Below the pieces are notes generated by a model that worked only from the letters and a program-made list of their open reading frames with translations, ran no database searches and was not told where the DNA came from. From Patulibacter sp. (lineage in GTDB: Bacteria; Actinomycetota; Thermoleophilia; Solirubrobacterales; Solirubrobacteraceae): a DNA stretch of 10,011 nt. The position numbers and the translations under genes are program-made. Where the stretch lies: positions 1-10,011 of the forward strand of contig JALRCL010000986.1 in NCBI GenBank assembly GCA_023268575.1. Direction: 5' to 3'. Numbering within the stretch: position 1 is the first letter of the stretch; each line of letters opens with the position of its first letter. Positions 1 to 7,035 of the stretch are shown here, piece by piece.

Positions 1-854
1 GTCCGGCGCTGCCGGTCCAGCCGTGGCGGCTGCGCTACCAGCGCCCCGACCTGCGCAACCACCGCAAGCTGCTCGTCGTCGACGGGGAGGTCGCGTTCGT
101 CGGCTCGCAGAACCTCATCGACCGCAGCTACCTCAAGCGCGCCAACCTTCGACGCGGCCTGCAGTGGCAGGAGCTCATGGTGCGGCTCGAGGGCCCGATC
201 GTCGGCAGCGTCAACGCCGTCTTCGCGACGGACTGGCACAGCGAGCGCGGCGAGGCGTGGGAGGGCGAGATCCTCCCGGGCGACCCGGCCGAGGCCCCGA
301 CGACCCTCGAGTGCCAGGTCGTGCCGTCGGGGCCCGGCTTCGACAACGAGAACAACCTCCGGCTCTTCAACTCGCTGATCTACAACGCGCGGCGCCGCGT
401 GAGCATCACGAGCCCGTACTTCGTGCCCGACGAGTCGCTGCTGCACGCGGTGACGACCGCCGCCCAGCGCGGGCTCGACGTCGAGCTGTTCGTGTCGGAG
501 ATCGGGGACCAGCCGCTCGTCTTCCACGCCCAGCGCTCGTACTACGAGGCGCTGCTGCGCGCCGGGGTCCGGATCTGGCGCTACCCGGCACCGTCGATCC
601 TCCACGCGAAGCACCTGACGATCGACGACGAGGTGTCCGTCATCGGCTCGTCGAACATGGACATGCGCTCGTTCGACCTGAACATGGAGCTCTCGCTGCT
701 CGTCTCGGGCCGCGACTTCGCGCAGCGCCTCGGCACCGTCCAGGACCACTACCGGGCGCTCAGCCGCGAGCTGACCCTCGAGGAGCACCGGCGACTGCGA
801 TTGCCCTCGCGGGTGCTCGACAACCTCGCGCGGCTCACCTCCGCGCTGCAGTGA
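1..854 (+). CDS. cls: Cardiolipin synthase / phospholipase D family protein (5'-truncated by window edge)
   Basis: The open frame runs in from the left edge (first full codon at 3) and gives 283 residues ending in TGA at 852-854. Two HxKxxxxD (HKD) motifs are visible. The first is at residues 20-27 (H20, K22, D27) and continues into VAFVGSQNLID. The second is at residues 201-208 (H201, K203, D208) and continues into VIGSSNMDMRS. In this family each HKD motif supplies half of the active site; cardiolipin synthases transfer a phosphatidyl group between phosphatidylglycerol molecules at the cytoplasmic membrane. The order HKD1, ITSPYFVPDE, HKD2, NMDMRSFDLNMELSLLV and the short hydrophobic tail (DNLARLTSALQ) match the C-terminal part of bacterial ClsA-type enzymes of about 480 residues. 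The N-terminal membrane helices and the true start lie outside the window. Another PLD-family lipid enzyme cannot be excluded, but the spacing favours cardiolipin synthase. An internal ATG at 177 lies after HKD1 and is not the start. Confidence 0.9.
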   Translation, partial: PALPVQPWRLRYQRPDLRNHRKLLVVDGEVAFVGSQNLIDRSYLKRANLRRGLQWQELMVRLEGPIVGSVNAVFATDWHSERGEAWEGEILPGDPAEAPTTLECQVVPSGPGFDNENNLRLFNSLIYNARRRVSITSPYFVPDESLLHAVTTAAQRGLDVELFVSEIGDQPLVFHAQRSYYEALLRAGVRIWRYPAPSILHAKHLTIDDEVSVIGSSNMDMRSFDLNMELSLLVSGRDFAQRLGTVQDHYRALSRELTLEEHRRLRLPSRVLDNLARLTSALQ

Positions 855-935
855 CGCCACCCGCCTCGGCGCCCCGGTCCGAGCGTCCGTGCGCCATCCG
901 GTTCAGCAGCGGCGCCTCACGGGTACCGCTCTCCC

Positions 936-1517
936 GTGCCAGCCCGCGGAGCTGCAGACCTCCCCGAGAACCGGCCGGGCCGCGCGCTGGGCGCGTCCAC
1001 CGGTCCGCCCGCGCCGCGCGGCGACGGCACGAGCGCGGGCGCGGACGGCGCACGGCTGCGGCTCCCCGGGCCGCCCGCGCCCGGCTCACCGGTCGCCCGG
1101 GTGGGTGCGGTCGTCGCCGGCGCGCTCGACGAGCTCGACGGCGACCCGGCGGCGCCCACGGGCGACCAGGAGGTCGTGTCCGCCATGCTGCACGTCGCCT
1201 CGGCCCTCGCACGCGAGGCCGCCCGGCTCGCGGTCGCCGCCGAGGGACCGCAGGCGGCTGCGCCCGCGAGGTCCTCCGTCGCGCGCCGCGTCGCGCCGGG
1301 GTCGCCCCTCTCCCGCGCGGAGCGCCGCGTCCTGCGCGAGCTCGACTCCGAGCGGACGCTCGCGCAGATCGGCGAGCGGCTGTACCTCTCCCGCAACACC
1401 GTGAAGTCCCACGTGCGCCGGATCTACGGACGGCTCGGAGTGGCCACGCGGACCGAGGCGTTGGCCGTCGCACGCGCGGCGGGCCTGCTCGAGCCGCCCC
1501 GGCGGCCTCGGCCCTGA
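936..1517 (+). CDS. LuxR-type helix-turn-helix transcriptional regulator, HTH-only
   Basis: This encodes 193 residues from a GTG start. Residues about 124-185 form a clear LuxR/GerE DNA-binding domain: PLSRAERRVLRELDSE, then TLAQIGERLYLSRNTVKSHVR as the helix-turn-helix, then IYGRLGVATRTEALAVARAAGLL. The first 120 residues are Ala/Pro/Gly/Arg-rich. There is no recognisable receiver, PAS, GAF or AAA domain, although about 57-105 (VGAVVAGALDELDG to ALAREAARLAV) could form helices. The start is uncertain. GTG 936 is the first start codon after an in-frame open stretch and has a TACCGC hexamer at 924-929, six nt upstream, resembling the leaderless promoters elsewhere in the window. GTG 1101 would remove the low-complexity part and leave 138 residues. 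It lies 81 bp behind the cls gene on the same strand and may be co-transcribed. Targets are unknown. Confidence 0.75.
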   Translation: MPARGAADLPENRPGRALGASTGPPAPRGDGTSAGADGARLRLPGPPAPGSPVARVGAVVAGALDELDGDPAAPTGDQEVVSAMLHVASALAREAARLAVAAEGPQAAAPARSSVARRVAPGSPLSRAERRVLRELDSERTLAQIGERLYLSRNTVKSHVRRIYGRLGVATRTEALAVARAAGLLEPPRRPRP

Positions 1518-1526
1518 GCGGACGGC

Positions 1527-1553
1527 CCCGGACCGGCTCCGCCTGGATCCGGG
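1527..1553. terminator. Possible weak hairpin between convergent LuxR-type and ppc genes
   Basis: CCCGGA (1527-1532) can pair with TCCGGG (1548-1553) across a 15-nt loop. It sits in the 37-bp gap between two convergent stop codons (1517 and 1555). There is no T-tract on either side. Position favours a role in termination, but the stem is short and may be chance in such GC-rich DNA. Confidence 0.3.
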
Positions 1554-1554
1554 T

Positions 1555-4308
1555 TCAGCCGGTGTTCCGCATCCCCGCGGCGATCCCCGCGATCGTCGAC
1601 AGCAGCGGGTCGTGGGCGGCCTCCTCGCCGGCCCGCGACCGCTGCAGCAGCGCGACCTGGATGTGGGACAGCGGGTCGATCCACGGGTTGCGGTGCTCCA
1701 GCCGCGCCTGCAACGCGGGCGAGGAGGCCAGCAGCGCGTCGCCCCCGGTGATCTCCAGGACGGCGTCGTGCACCCGCGCGTGCTCGGTGACGATGACGTC
1801 CCACAACGGTCGCACGTCGTCCTCGACGAGCTCGAGGTAGCGCTCCGCGACGCCGAGGTCGGTCTTGAAGAGCGACATCTCGAGCATCGAGACGAGCGTC
1901 GAGAAGAACGGCCAGTCCTCGCGCATCCGGCGGTGCAGGTCGCGGTCGCCGGACGCCAGCGCCGTCCCGCAGCCGAACCAGGCCGGCAGCAGGATCCGGT
2001 TCTGCATCCACGAGAACACCCACGGGATCGCCCGCAACTGCTCGACGGACTGCGTGCCGCCCGCTCCGCGCGACGCCGGACGGGAACCGATGTTCAGCGC
2101 CGCCAGCTCGGCCAGCGGCGAGGCCTGGTGCAGCAGGCGCTCGAACCGGTCGTCCTCGTAGACGAGCGCGCGATAGGCGCGGCGCGCGTCCCCGGCGAGC
2201 CGCGCCATCTCCTCGCGGTAGGCCGCCGGCGGCTCCTCGCTCGGGGTCATCGACGCGAGCAGGACCGCCGAGATCGTCTGCTCCAGCGACCGCTGTGCGA
2301 GCTCGGGGTGCGCGTAGCGCTGCGAGATGACCTCGCCCTGCTCGGTGATCCGGATCCGGCCGCGGATCGACCCCGGCGGCTGGGAGAGGATCGCCCGGTG
2401 CGCCGGGGCGCCGCCGCGCGAGGTCGAGCCGCCGCGCCCGTGGAAGAACCGGAGCGCCACGCCGTGCTCGTCGGCCTGCGCCACGAGCCGCTCCTGCGCC
2501 GCGTACAAGCCCCACTGCGACGCGAAGACGCCGCCGTCCTTCGCCGAGTCGGAGTAGCCGAGCATGAGCTCCTGCTGCCCGTCGCAGCGCGCGATCTGGC
2601 GGCCGTAGACCGTGATCCCGTAGAGCCGCTCCATCGTCCCGGGCGCGGCGTCGAGGTCCTCGACGGTCTCGAACAGCGGGACGATCGGCACGGCCGGCAG
2701 GCCCTCGGCCCCGCCCACCCCGGCCCGGCGCAGCAGGTAGAGCGCGCACAGCACGTCCGAGGGCTGGCGCGCCATCGCGATGATGAGCGATCCGATCGCC
2801 TCCGGGCCGTGGTCGCGCAGGGCGCTGGCGACCGCCTCGGCGGCCGCGATCGTGCGGGCGGACTCCTCGTCGGGCTCGGCGAGCGTCGGGTCCTCGCTCG
2901 CGTCCTCCGCCGGGGTGCCGTCGGCCGCCTCCGCGTCGCCCGGGCCGCGGCGGTCGAGCGCGTCGATCGCCGCGGAGAGCAGCGCCTGGCGCTCGTCCTC
3001 CGCGGCCGCGGCGTAGCCGGGCAGCAGCGTGGCGACCGCGCGCTGGAGCGGCCCGGCGGACTGGCGCACGTCGAGCGACGCGAGGAGGAAGCCGAACGTC
3101 CGCGCCTGGGTGACGAGCGCCGCGAGCTGCCCGTCGGCGACGCGCTGCGAGCTGGCGCTGCGGTGCAGGAGCTCGAGGTCCTCGACGAGCTCCGCCGGGC
3201 GCGCGTAGCCGCCCTCGGCGCGGTCGCCGGCCCGCCGCAGCCGCTCGGCCACGAACGCGAGCTTGCGGCGGAACGGCTCGTGCGGGCTCGTGCCCGTCGG
3301 GACGACCCCCGGCAGCGCGTCGGCGTCGCGCGCGAGCGACGTGCGGAGCTCGGGGGTGACGAAGAGGTTGCGGTTGGCCTGCGAGAAGCGCCGAGCGAGC
3401 CCGTCGACGCGCTCGCCGAGGGTGCGCAGCGCCGCGGCGCGGTGGCGGTCCAGGGTCTCGGCGATCGTCTCCGGGCCGACGTTCGGGTTGCCGTCCATGT
3501 CGCCGCCGGCCCAGCTGCCGAACCGAACGACCGGGCGCACCGGCGGCCAGGCCGTGCCGAGGCGGCGGGCGAGCTCGTCGGCGAGCGCCGGAACGGCGTC
3601 GAAGAGGACCGTCTCGAGCGAGCGCAGCGTCCGGCGGACCTCGTCCTCCGGGCGCGGCCGGATCGCGCGGACGTCGTCGGTCTGCCACCAGATCGTCAGC
3701 GTCTCGCGCAGCTCGTCCTCGAGGGCCCGGGCCCGCGCCGGCCCGACGCGGGGGTCCGAGAGTCGCTCGGTGAGGTCCCAGACGCGCTGCTGGTGCTCGA
3801 AGATCGACCGTCGGGTGGCGTCCGTCGGGTGGGCGGTCATCACCAGGCCGACGTCGAGGCCGGCGACGACGGCGTCGCGCTGGGCACGGGGCAGCGCGGC
3901 GGCCGCGGCGGCCACCGCGGCGAGCGACTCGCGCTGCGGCCCGCGGGCGTCGGAGTCGTAGGCGCGGCGGCGGCGCAGTCGCTCGAGCTCCTCCGCGATG
4001 TTCGACAGCTGCAGTTGCATCGAGCAGGCGCGCACGAACGGCCCGAGCTGCCCGGAGGGCAGGCGGTGGAGGAAGCCGACGAGATCCTCGCTGTCGGCGT
4101 CGCCCCAGCGCAGGCCGGCGGCCCGGTCGCGCAGCCAGAAGACGCGATCGCGGAACGCGCGTCCCTCCTGCTCCACGAGCACGTCGCCGAGCAGCCGCTC
4201 CAGCCGCTCGGTGTCCTGCCGCAGGGGCGTGTCGTCGGGCAGCGGGGGACCGGGGGCCACGGCGGACATCGCCTGCGATCGTGCCATGCCGCGGCGCGTG
4301 ACCCGCAT
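1555..4308 (-). CDS. ppc: Phosphoenolpyruvate carboxylase
   Basis: This encodes 917 residues and looks complete and intact (the E. coli enzyme has 883). The cytosolic enzyme converts PEP and bicarbonate to oxaloacetate and phosphate, feeding the TCA cycle. Signatures in order: TAHPTDATRRS with catalytic His160; FGSWAGGDMDGNPNV at 263-277; SLDVRQ with Arg415; LMLGYSDSAKDGG at 581-593; the glycine-rich loop FHGRGGSTSRGG at 622-633 (Arg625, Arg631); GSR with Arg743; LRAIPWVFSWMQNRILLPAW at 758-777 (Arg759); and the C-terminus AAGMRNTG. Lys815, Arg631 and Asn915 align with residues of the E. coli aspartate-inhibition site, so feedback inhibition by aspartate is likely (inference). A 30-residue acidic stretch (about 457-485, rich in D, E, A) sits between conserved blocks. 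The start is uncertain: ATG 4308, 4287 or 4269 (Met1, Met8, Met14). None has a good Shine-Dalgarno, and the conserved part begins after Met14. It follows the gene at 4363-4947 by 54 nt on the same strand. Confidence 0.97.
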   Translation of the reverse strand: MRVTRRGMARSQAMSAVAPGPPLPDDTPLRQDTERLERLLGDVLVEQEGRAFRDRVFWLRDRAAGLRWGDADSEDLVGFLHRLPSGQLGPFVRACSMQLQLSNIAEELERLRRRRAYDSDARGPQRESLAAVAAAAAALPRAQRDAVVAGLDVGLVMTAHPTDATRRSIFEHQQRVWDLTERLSDPRVGPARARALEDELRETLTIWWQTDDVRAIRPRPEDEVRRTLRSLETVLFDAVPALADELARRLGTAWPPVRPVVRFGSWAGGDMDGNPNVGPETIAETLDRHRAAALRTLGERVDGLARRFSQANRNLFVTPELRTSLARDADALPGVVPTGTSPHEPFRRKLAFVAERLRRAGDRAEGGYARPAELVEDLELLHRSASSQRVADGQLAALVTQARTFGFLLASLDVRQSAGPLQRAVATLLPGYAAAAEDERQALLSAAIDALDRRGPGDAEAADGTPAEDASEDPTLAEPDEESARTIAAAEAVASALRDHGPEAIGSLIIAMARQPSDVLCALYLLRRAGVGGAEGLPAVPIVPLFETVEDLDAAPGTMERLYGITVYGRQIARCDGQQELMLGYSDSAKDGGVFASQWGLYAAQERLVAQADEHGVALRFFHGRGGSTSRGGAPAHRAILSQPPGSIRGRIRITEQGEVISQRYAHPELAQRSLEQTISAVLLASMTPSEEPPAAYREEMARLAGDARRAYRALVYEDDRFERLLHQASPLAELAALNIGSRPASRGAGGTQSVEQLRAIPWVFSWMQNRILLPAWFGCGTALASGDRDLHRRMREDWPFFSTLVSMLEMSLFKTDLGVAERYLELVEDDVRPLWDVIVTEHARVHDAVLEITGGDALLASSPALQARLEHRNPWIDPLSHIQVALLQRSRAGEEAAHDPLLSTIAGIAAGMRNTG

Positions 4309-4362
4309 CGACGGTCGTCCAGGACCGGCCGCCGTGCGGGCGACGCCGCGGCGGGCTCGGGC

Positions 4363-4947
4363 TCAGCGCGCGGCGGCGGCCAGCCAGCGCTCGAGCGCGT
4401 GGCGGCCGACGACCGTCACCTGCCCGTTCGCGTCGAGCCAGTCGCGGACGCGCAGCTCGCGGACGAGCCCGAGGGCGTCGGTCGGTGCCGGCCCGTCGCC
4501 GCGGGCGGCGAGCGTCGCGGTGCCGGGCTCGACCGTCCAGCGACCGGAGGCCAGCGCGCTGAGCGCGAGGCCCTGCTCGTCGGTCGGCACGTCGAGCGGG
4601 TGGGGGCGGGCGGCCTCCAGCGGATCCTCGCCGGTCGGCGGCGTCGCCGGTCGACGGTCCGCGGCAGGTCGGGGCGCCTCGCCGTCCCCTGGAGCGTCGC
4701 GCCCCCCGGGCCGTGCGACGCGCCCGAGCAGATCGTCCAGCGCCCCGAGCGGGTCCTGGTCGCCGAGCTGCTCGGTCAACCACGTCCGCGCGCCGTCGGT
4801 CCAGGCCCGCGCCTCGACGGGGTCGACGCCGGCGCGGCGCGCCAGGCCGTCGAGGTCGGCCTCCGACAGCCGGTCGACCGTCTGCTCCAGCTCGCGCGCG
4901 ATCGCGCGCAGCGCCTCGTCGAATCCGCGTCGCCGGTCGTCGCTCAT
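4363..4947 (-). CDS. Hypothetical protein upstream of ppc
   Basis: This encodes 194 residues that I do not recognise. Residues 1-77 look helical and acidic (MSDDRRRGFDEALRAIAREL, then EADLDGLARRAGVDPVEARAW), resembling a small helical or HTH-like domain. Residues 78-115 are a Pro/Gly/Ala/Asp linker. Residues 120-194 form a second small domain ending in LRVRDWLDANGQVTVVGRHALERWLAA, which has the look of a winged-helix tail but is not diagnostic. There is no signal peptide, membrane helix or cysteine. ATG 4947 was chosen because charged, gene-like sequence begins there. The frame stays open further upstream, but that part is Arg/Pro-rich shadow sequence overlapping the divergent gene. The upstream minus strand holds TTACCC (4984-4979) and CACGCT (4959-4954), a poor promoter candidate. 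The 54-nt gap to ppc suggests co-transcription. Whether it affects ppc is unknown. Confidence 0.7.
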   Translation of the reverse strand: MSDDRRRGFDEALRAIARELEQTVDRLSEADLDGLARRAGVDPVEARAWTDGARTWLTEQLGDQDPLGALDDLLGRVARPGGRDAPGDGEAPRPAADRRPATPPTGEDPLEAARPHPLDVPTDEQGLALSALASGRWTVEPGTATLAARGDGPAPTDALGLVRELRVRDWLDANGQVTVVGRHALERWLAAAAR

Positions 4948-5143
4948 GGATCCAGCGTGGCACGCCCCGGTGAGCGGCGGGTAAGGATCGGGCCGCAGCC
5001 ACGGCGCGCCGGATCGGCCGGACGGCGCCGGGGGCCGAGCCCGGACGGGTGGTCCAGCAGGATCGGGCGCGCCGGCGTCCTCGGGCACGACGTCGGTCCA
5101 CCGGGGTTCGGCGGGGCGCGGGCCGGCCGAGCACCGAGCCGAT

Positions 5144-5147
5144 GGAG
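5144..5147 (+). promoter_or_regulatory. Shine-Dalgarno GGAG for the secreted protein gene
   Basis: GGAG lies five nt before GTG 5153 and supports that start. This is one of the few plausible ribosome-binding sites in the window; the neighbouring genes at 5773, 7914, 8548 and 8675 have a TANNNT hexamer close to the start instead. The rest of the 205-bp divergent spacer (4948-5152) shows no clear promoter on the plus strand. Confidence 0.5.
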
Positions 5148-5152
5148 CGGAC

Positions 5153-5638
5153 GTGCGCCTGCGCCTTCCACGGGTGGTCTTCGCCCTCGCCGTCGTCGGT
5201 GGCGGCCTGCTCGCGGCCGGCGGCCCGGCGGCCGTCGCCCGCGACGCCACGGACGGCTGGTACGCGCTGCAGGACCGCGTCGAGGGTCCGGTGCCGGCAA
5301 CCGTCGCGCTGCCCCCGGGCCCGGCGGCCGCGCAGGGCCGGCTGCGGCCGGGCGCCGACACCGTGATGCGGGCGGCGTCGCGTCGGGTCGACGAGGTCTG
5401 CGGCACGATCGGCGGGATCCCGGAGGGCCCGGCGCGGATCGCGGCGCTGCGGCAGCTCGACCTGCCGATGGCCGAGCTCGCCACGCTCTACCGCCGCGCC
5501 CCGGGCGTCGCAGCGTCGACCGGGCCGCTGCGGCTCGTCCTGCTGCACGCGGCCGACGCGATCGCGCTCGGCTGCCGCGACGGCGACCGCGCGGAGATGC
5601 TGCGCCGGGCGGTCGTGCGTGGGGACCGGCGGACCTGA
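5153..5638 (+). CDS. Small secreted protein of unknown function
   Basis: This encodes 161 residues from GTG 5153, which has a GGAG five nt upstream. A classical Sec signal peptide is visible: basic MRLRLPR, a hydrophobic core of about VVFALAVVGGGLLAAGG, and a probable cut after AVA at residue 29. The mature part of about 132 residues is mostly helical by appearance. It has two cysteines (Cys83 in DEVCGTI, Cys141 in ALGCRDG) that could form a disulfide once exported. I do not recognise the family. A stable hairpin (5660-5677) follows the stop, and the next gene on the same strand has its own promoter-like hexamer, so this gene is probably monocistronic. It is divergent from the 4363-4947/ppc unit. 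The gene call rests on the signal peptide, the RBS and codon pattern, not on homology. Confidence 0.7.
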   Translation: MRLRLPRVVFALAVVGGGLLAAGGPAAVARDATDGWYALQDRVEGPVPATVALPPGPAAAQGRLRPGADTVMRAASRRVDEVCGTIGGIPEGPARIAALRQLDLPMAELATLYRRAPGVAASTGPLRLVLLHAADAIALGCRDGDRAEMLRRAVVRGDRRT

Positions 5639-5659
5639 ACGGGGCCGACGCGGCCGCCG

Positions 5660-5677
5660 CCCGGGTCGGGACCCGGG
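5660..5677 (+). terminator. Hairpin terminator candidate after secreted-protein gene
   Basis: CCCGGGTC and GACCCGGG form a perfect inverted repeat (realistically a 7-bp stem with a CGGG loop), 22 nt after the stop at 5638. There is no T-tract, as is common in very GC-rich actinobacteria. A second stem, CCCGGC (5701-5706) with GCCGGG (5716-5721), follows. Confidence 0.5.
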
Positions 5678-5757
5678 AACGCGGGATCGGGGACGACGGC
5701 CCCGGCCACGGGCGAGCCGGGACGCCCGGGACCGGATCGGCGTCGACGGCCCGCGAG

Positions 5758-5763
5758 TAGGCT
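5758..5763 (+). promoter_or_regulatory. -10-like hexamer TAGGCT before GH3 lipoprotein gene
   Basis: TAGGCT fits the actinobacterial -10 pattern TANNNT and ends nine nt before GTG 5773, so transcription would start at or very near the start codon (leaderless mRNA). No Shine-Dalgarno or convincing -35 is visible. An identical hexamer stands before the gene at 7914. Confidence 0.6.
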
Positions 5764-5772
5764 CGGGCGGCC

Positions 5773-6939
5773 GTGCGCCGTCCCCCGCGTCCCGCCCGCC
5801 CGCCGGCCCTGCGCGTCCTCGCGCTCGCCGCCGTCCTCGCCGTCGCCGGCTGCGGTGGCGGTGGCGGCGACGACCCGGCGTCCGCCCGCGGCGGCGACGT
5901 CTTCCTGGCCGCCGCCGAGGGGCTCGACGACGAGCAGCTCGCCGGTCAGTCGGTGATCGTCGGGTTCCGTCAGCACGGCGCGACGATCCCGTCCGCGCTG
6001 CGCGACGAGATCGCGGCGGGGCGCGTCGGCGGGGTGATCCTCTTCGGCGAGAACGGCCGCACCGTCGCGCCGGTTCGCGCGCTCGCGCGCCGCCTGCAGG
6101 CGATCGAGCGCCCGGGCCGCCTGGGGGCCGTGCGGCTGCTCGTCATGAGCGACCAGGAGGGAGGCCTCGTCCGGCGGATCGAGGACGCGCCGCCGGCGCG
6201 CTCGGCGGCGCAGCAAGCCCGGGCCGGGGCCACGACCGTCCGCGCCGCGGGGCGCGGATCCGCCCGCGCGCTCTGCCGGGCCGGCGTGAACGTCAACCTC
6301 GCGCCGGTCGCCGACCGCGCCGATGGCTTCATCGCCGAGCAGGGCCGCGCCTACGCGGCGGACGCGGCCCGCACCGGCGCGCTCGCGGCGGCGTTCGCGC
6401 GCGGCGCGCGGGACGGCGGGATCGCCGCGACGGCCAAGCACTTCCCCGGGCTCGGCGGCGCCACGACGAACACCGACGAGGGGCGATCGGTGGTCGACCG
6501 GCCGCTCGCCGCCCTGCGCGCGGAGGACGAGGCGGCGTTCGTGCCCCTGATCCGGGACGGGGTGCCGCTCGTGATGCTCGCCAACGCGATCTACCCGGCG
6601 CTCGACCGGGCGCCGGCGGTCCTCTCGCGGCGGGTCGTGGAGGGCGAGCTGCGCGGGCGGCTCGGCTTCCGCGGCGTGACGATCAGCGACGACCTGCAGG
6701 CTGGCGCGTTCCGGGCGACGACCGATCGCGCGTCGCTCGCGGTCGCCGCGGCCTCGGCCGGGGTCGACCTGCTGCTCTACGGCCAGGACGCCGACGAGGG
6801 GTCCACCGCGGTCGACGCGCTGGCGGCCGCGCTCGCCGCCGGGCGGCTGGACCGCGCGCGCCAGCAGCGTGCCGTGGCCCGGATCCTGCGCCTGCGGACG
6901 GGCCTGACCCGCGGCGCCTGTGGCACCGCCGCCGGCTGA
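5773..6939 (+). CDS. Glycoside hydrolase family 3 lipoprotein (NagZ-like beta-N-acetylhexosaminidase family)
   Basis: This encodes 388 residues. Residues 1-27 form a lipoprotein signal (basic start, ALRVLALAAVLAVAGC, lipobox VAGC with Cys27) followed by a Gly-rich/Asp linker, so the protein is probably lipid-anchored outside the membrane. The GH3 N-terminal barrel follows: VGGVILFGEN at 86-94, SDQEGGLVRRI at 126-136, VNVNLAPVADR at 172-182, AKHFPGLGG at 221-229 and GVTISDDLQAGAF at 301-313. The SDDL segment carries the Asp that acts as nucleophile in GH3. NagZ enzymes release N-acetylglucosamine from peptidoglycan fragments, which would fit cell-wall turnover. The usual acid/base loop (KHFPGHG followed by DSH) reads KHFPGLGGATTNTDEG here, so the standard His dyad is absent and the exact activity is uncertain. 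GTG 5773 is chosen for the signal peptide and the TAGGCT hexamer just upstream. Confidence 0.9.
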   Translation: MRRPPRPARPPALRVLALAAVLAVAGCGGGGGDDPASARGGDVFLAAAEGLDDEQLAGQSVIVGFRQHGATIPSALRDEIAAGRVGGVILFGENGRTVAPVRALARRLQAIERPGRLGAVRLLVMSDQEGGLVRRIEDAPPARSAAQQARAGATTVRAAGRGSARALCRAGVNVNLAPVADRADGFIAEQGRAYAADAARTGALAAAFARGARDGGIAATAKHFPGLGGATTNTDEGRSVVDRPLAALRAEDEAAFVPLIRDGVPLVMLANAIYPALDRAPAVLSRRVVEGELRGRLGFRGVTISDDLQAGAFRATTDRASLAVAAASAGVDLLLYGQDADEGSTAVDALAAALAAGRLDRARQQRAVARILRLRTGLTRGACGTAAG

Positions 6940-6946
6940 GCGTCCC

Positions 6947-6970
6947 GCGCGGCACCGCGCGGTGCCGCGC
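6947..6970. terminator. Perfect 24-bp palindrome between convergent genes
   Basis: Arms GCGCGGCACCGC and GCGGTGCCGCGC are exact reverse complements and abut. They begin eight nt after the GH3 stop, in the 96-bp gap before the convergent stop at 7036. In RNA this would form a stem of about nine or ten pairs with a small loop, in either direction. There is no T-tract. A bidirectional terminator is the likeliest role; a protein-binding site is possible. Confidence 0.55.
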
Positions 6971-6996
6971 TGCGCGCTCCGGGTCCCGGCGGATCC

Positions 6997-7023
6997 GCGC
7001 CGGCCCCGCGCGGGGGTCGGCGC
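6997..7023. terminator. Second imperfect hairpin in the same convergent gap
   Basis: GCGCCG and CGGCGC (ends of the element) plus inner CCCC and GGGG can pair with small bulges around a GCGC loop. It lies just before the minus-strand gene's stop at 7036, so it is well placed to terminate that transcript. It has no T-tract. Confidence 0.4.
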
Positions 7024-7035
7024 GCCCGAGCGGCG

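Noticed and set aside
23..1840. 605-residue plus-strand open frame spanning the cls, LuxR-type and ppc ends
   Set aside because: It is out of frame with the HKD and LuxR motifs and runs antisense into ppc; low-complexity Arg/Pro/Ala composition.
3836..3838. TAHPTD instead of the usual TAHPTE in PEP carboxylase as a possible inactivating change
   Set aside because: The residue after the catalytic HPT varies among active enzymes (E in many bacteria, Q in plants). His160 and the Arg residues of the active site are all present.
4948..5484. Longer start for the 194-residue protein upstream of ppc
   Set aside because: The upstream portion is Arg/Pro/Ser-rich and antisense to a gene with a good signal peptide. 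ATG 4947 begins the plausible folded sequence.
1424..5548. Very long open frames of more than 1300 residues on both strands across the ppc region (also 1612-5760 plus strand)
   Set aside because: Their translations are Arg/Ala/Gly/Pro-rich without domain motifs, and they cover genes with clear family motifs in another frame. They are what extreme G+C produces by lacking stop codons.
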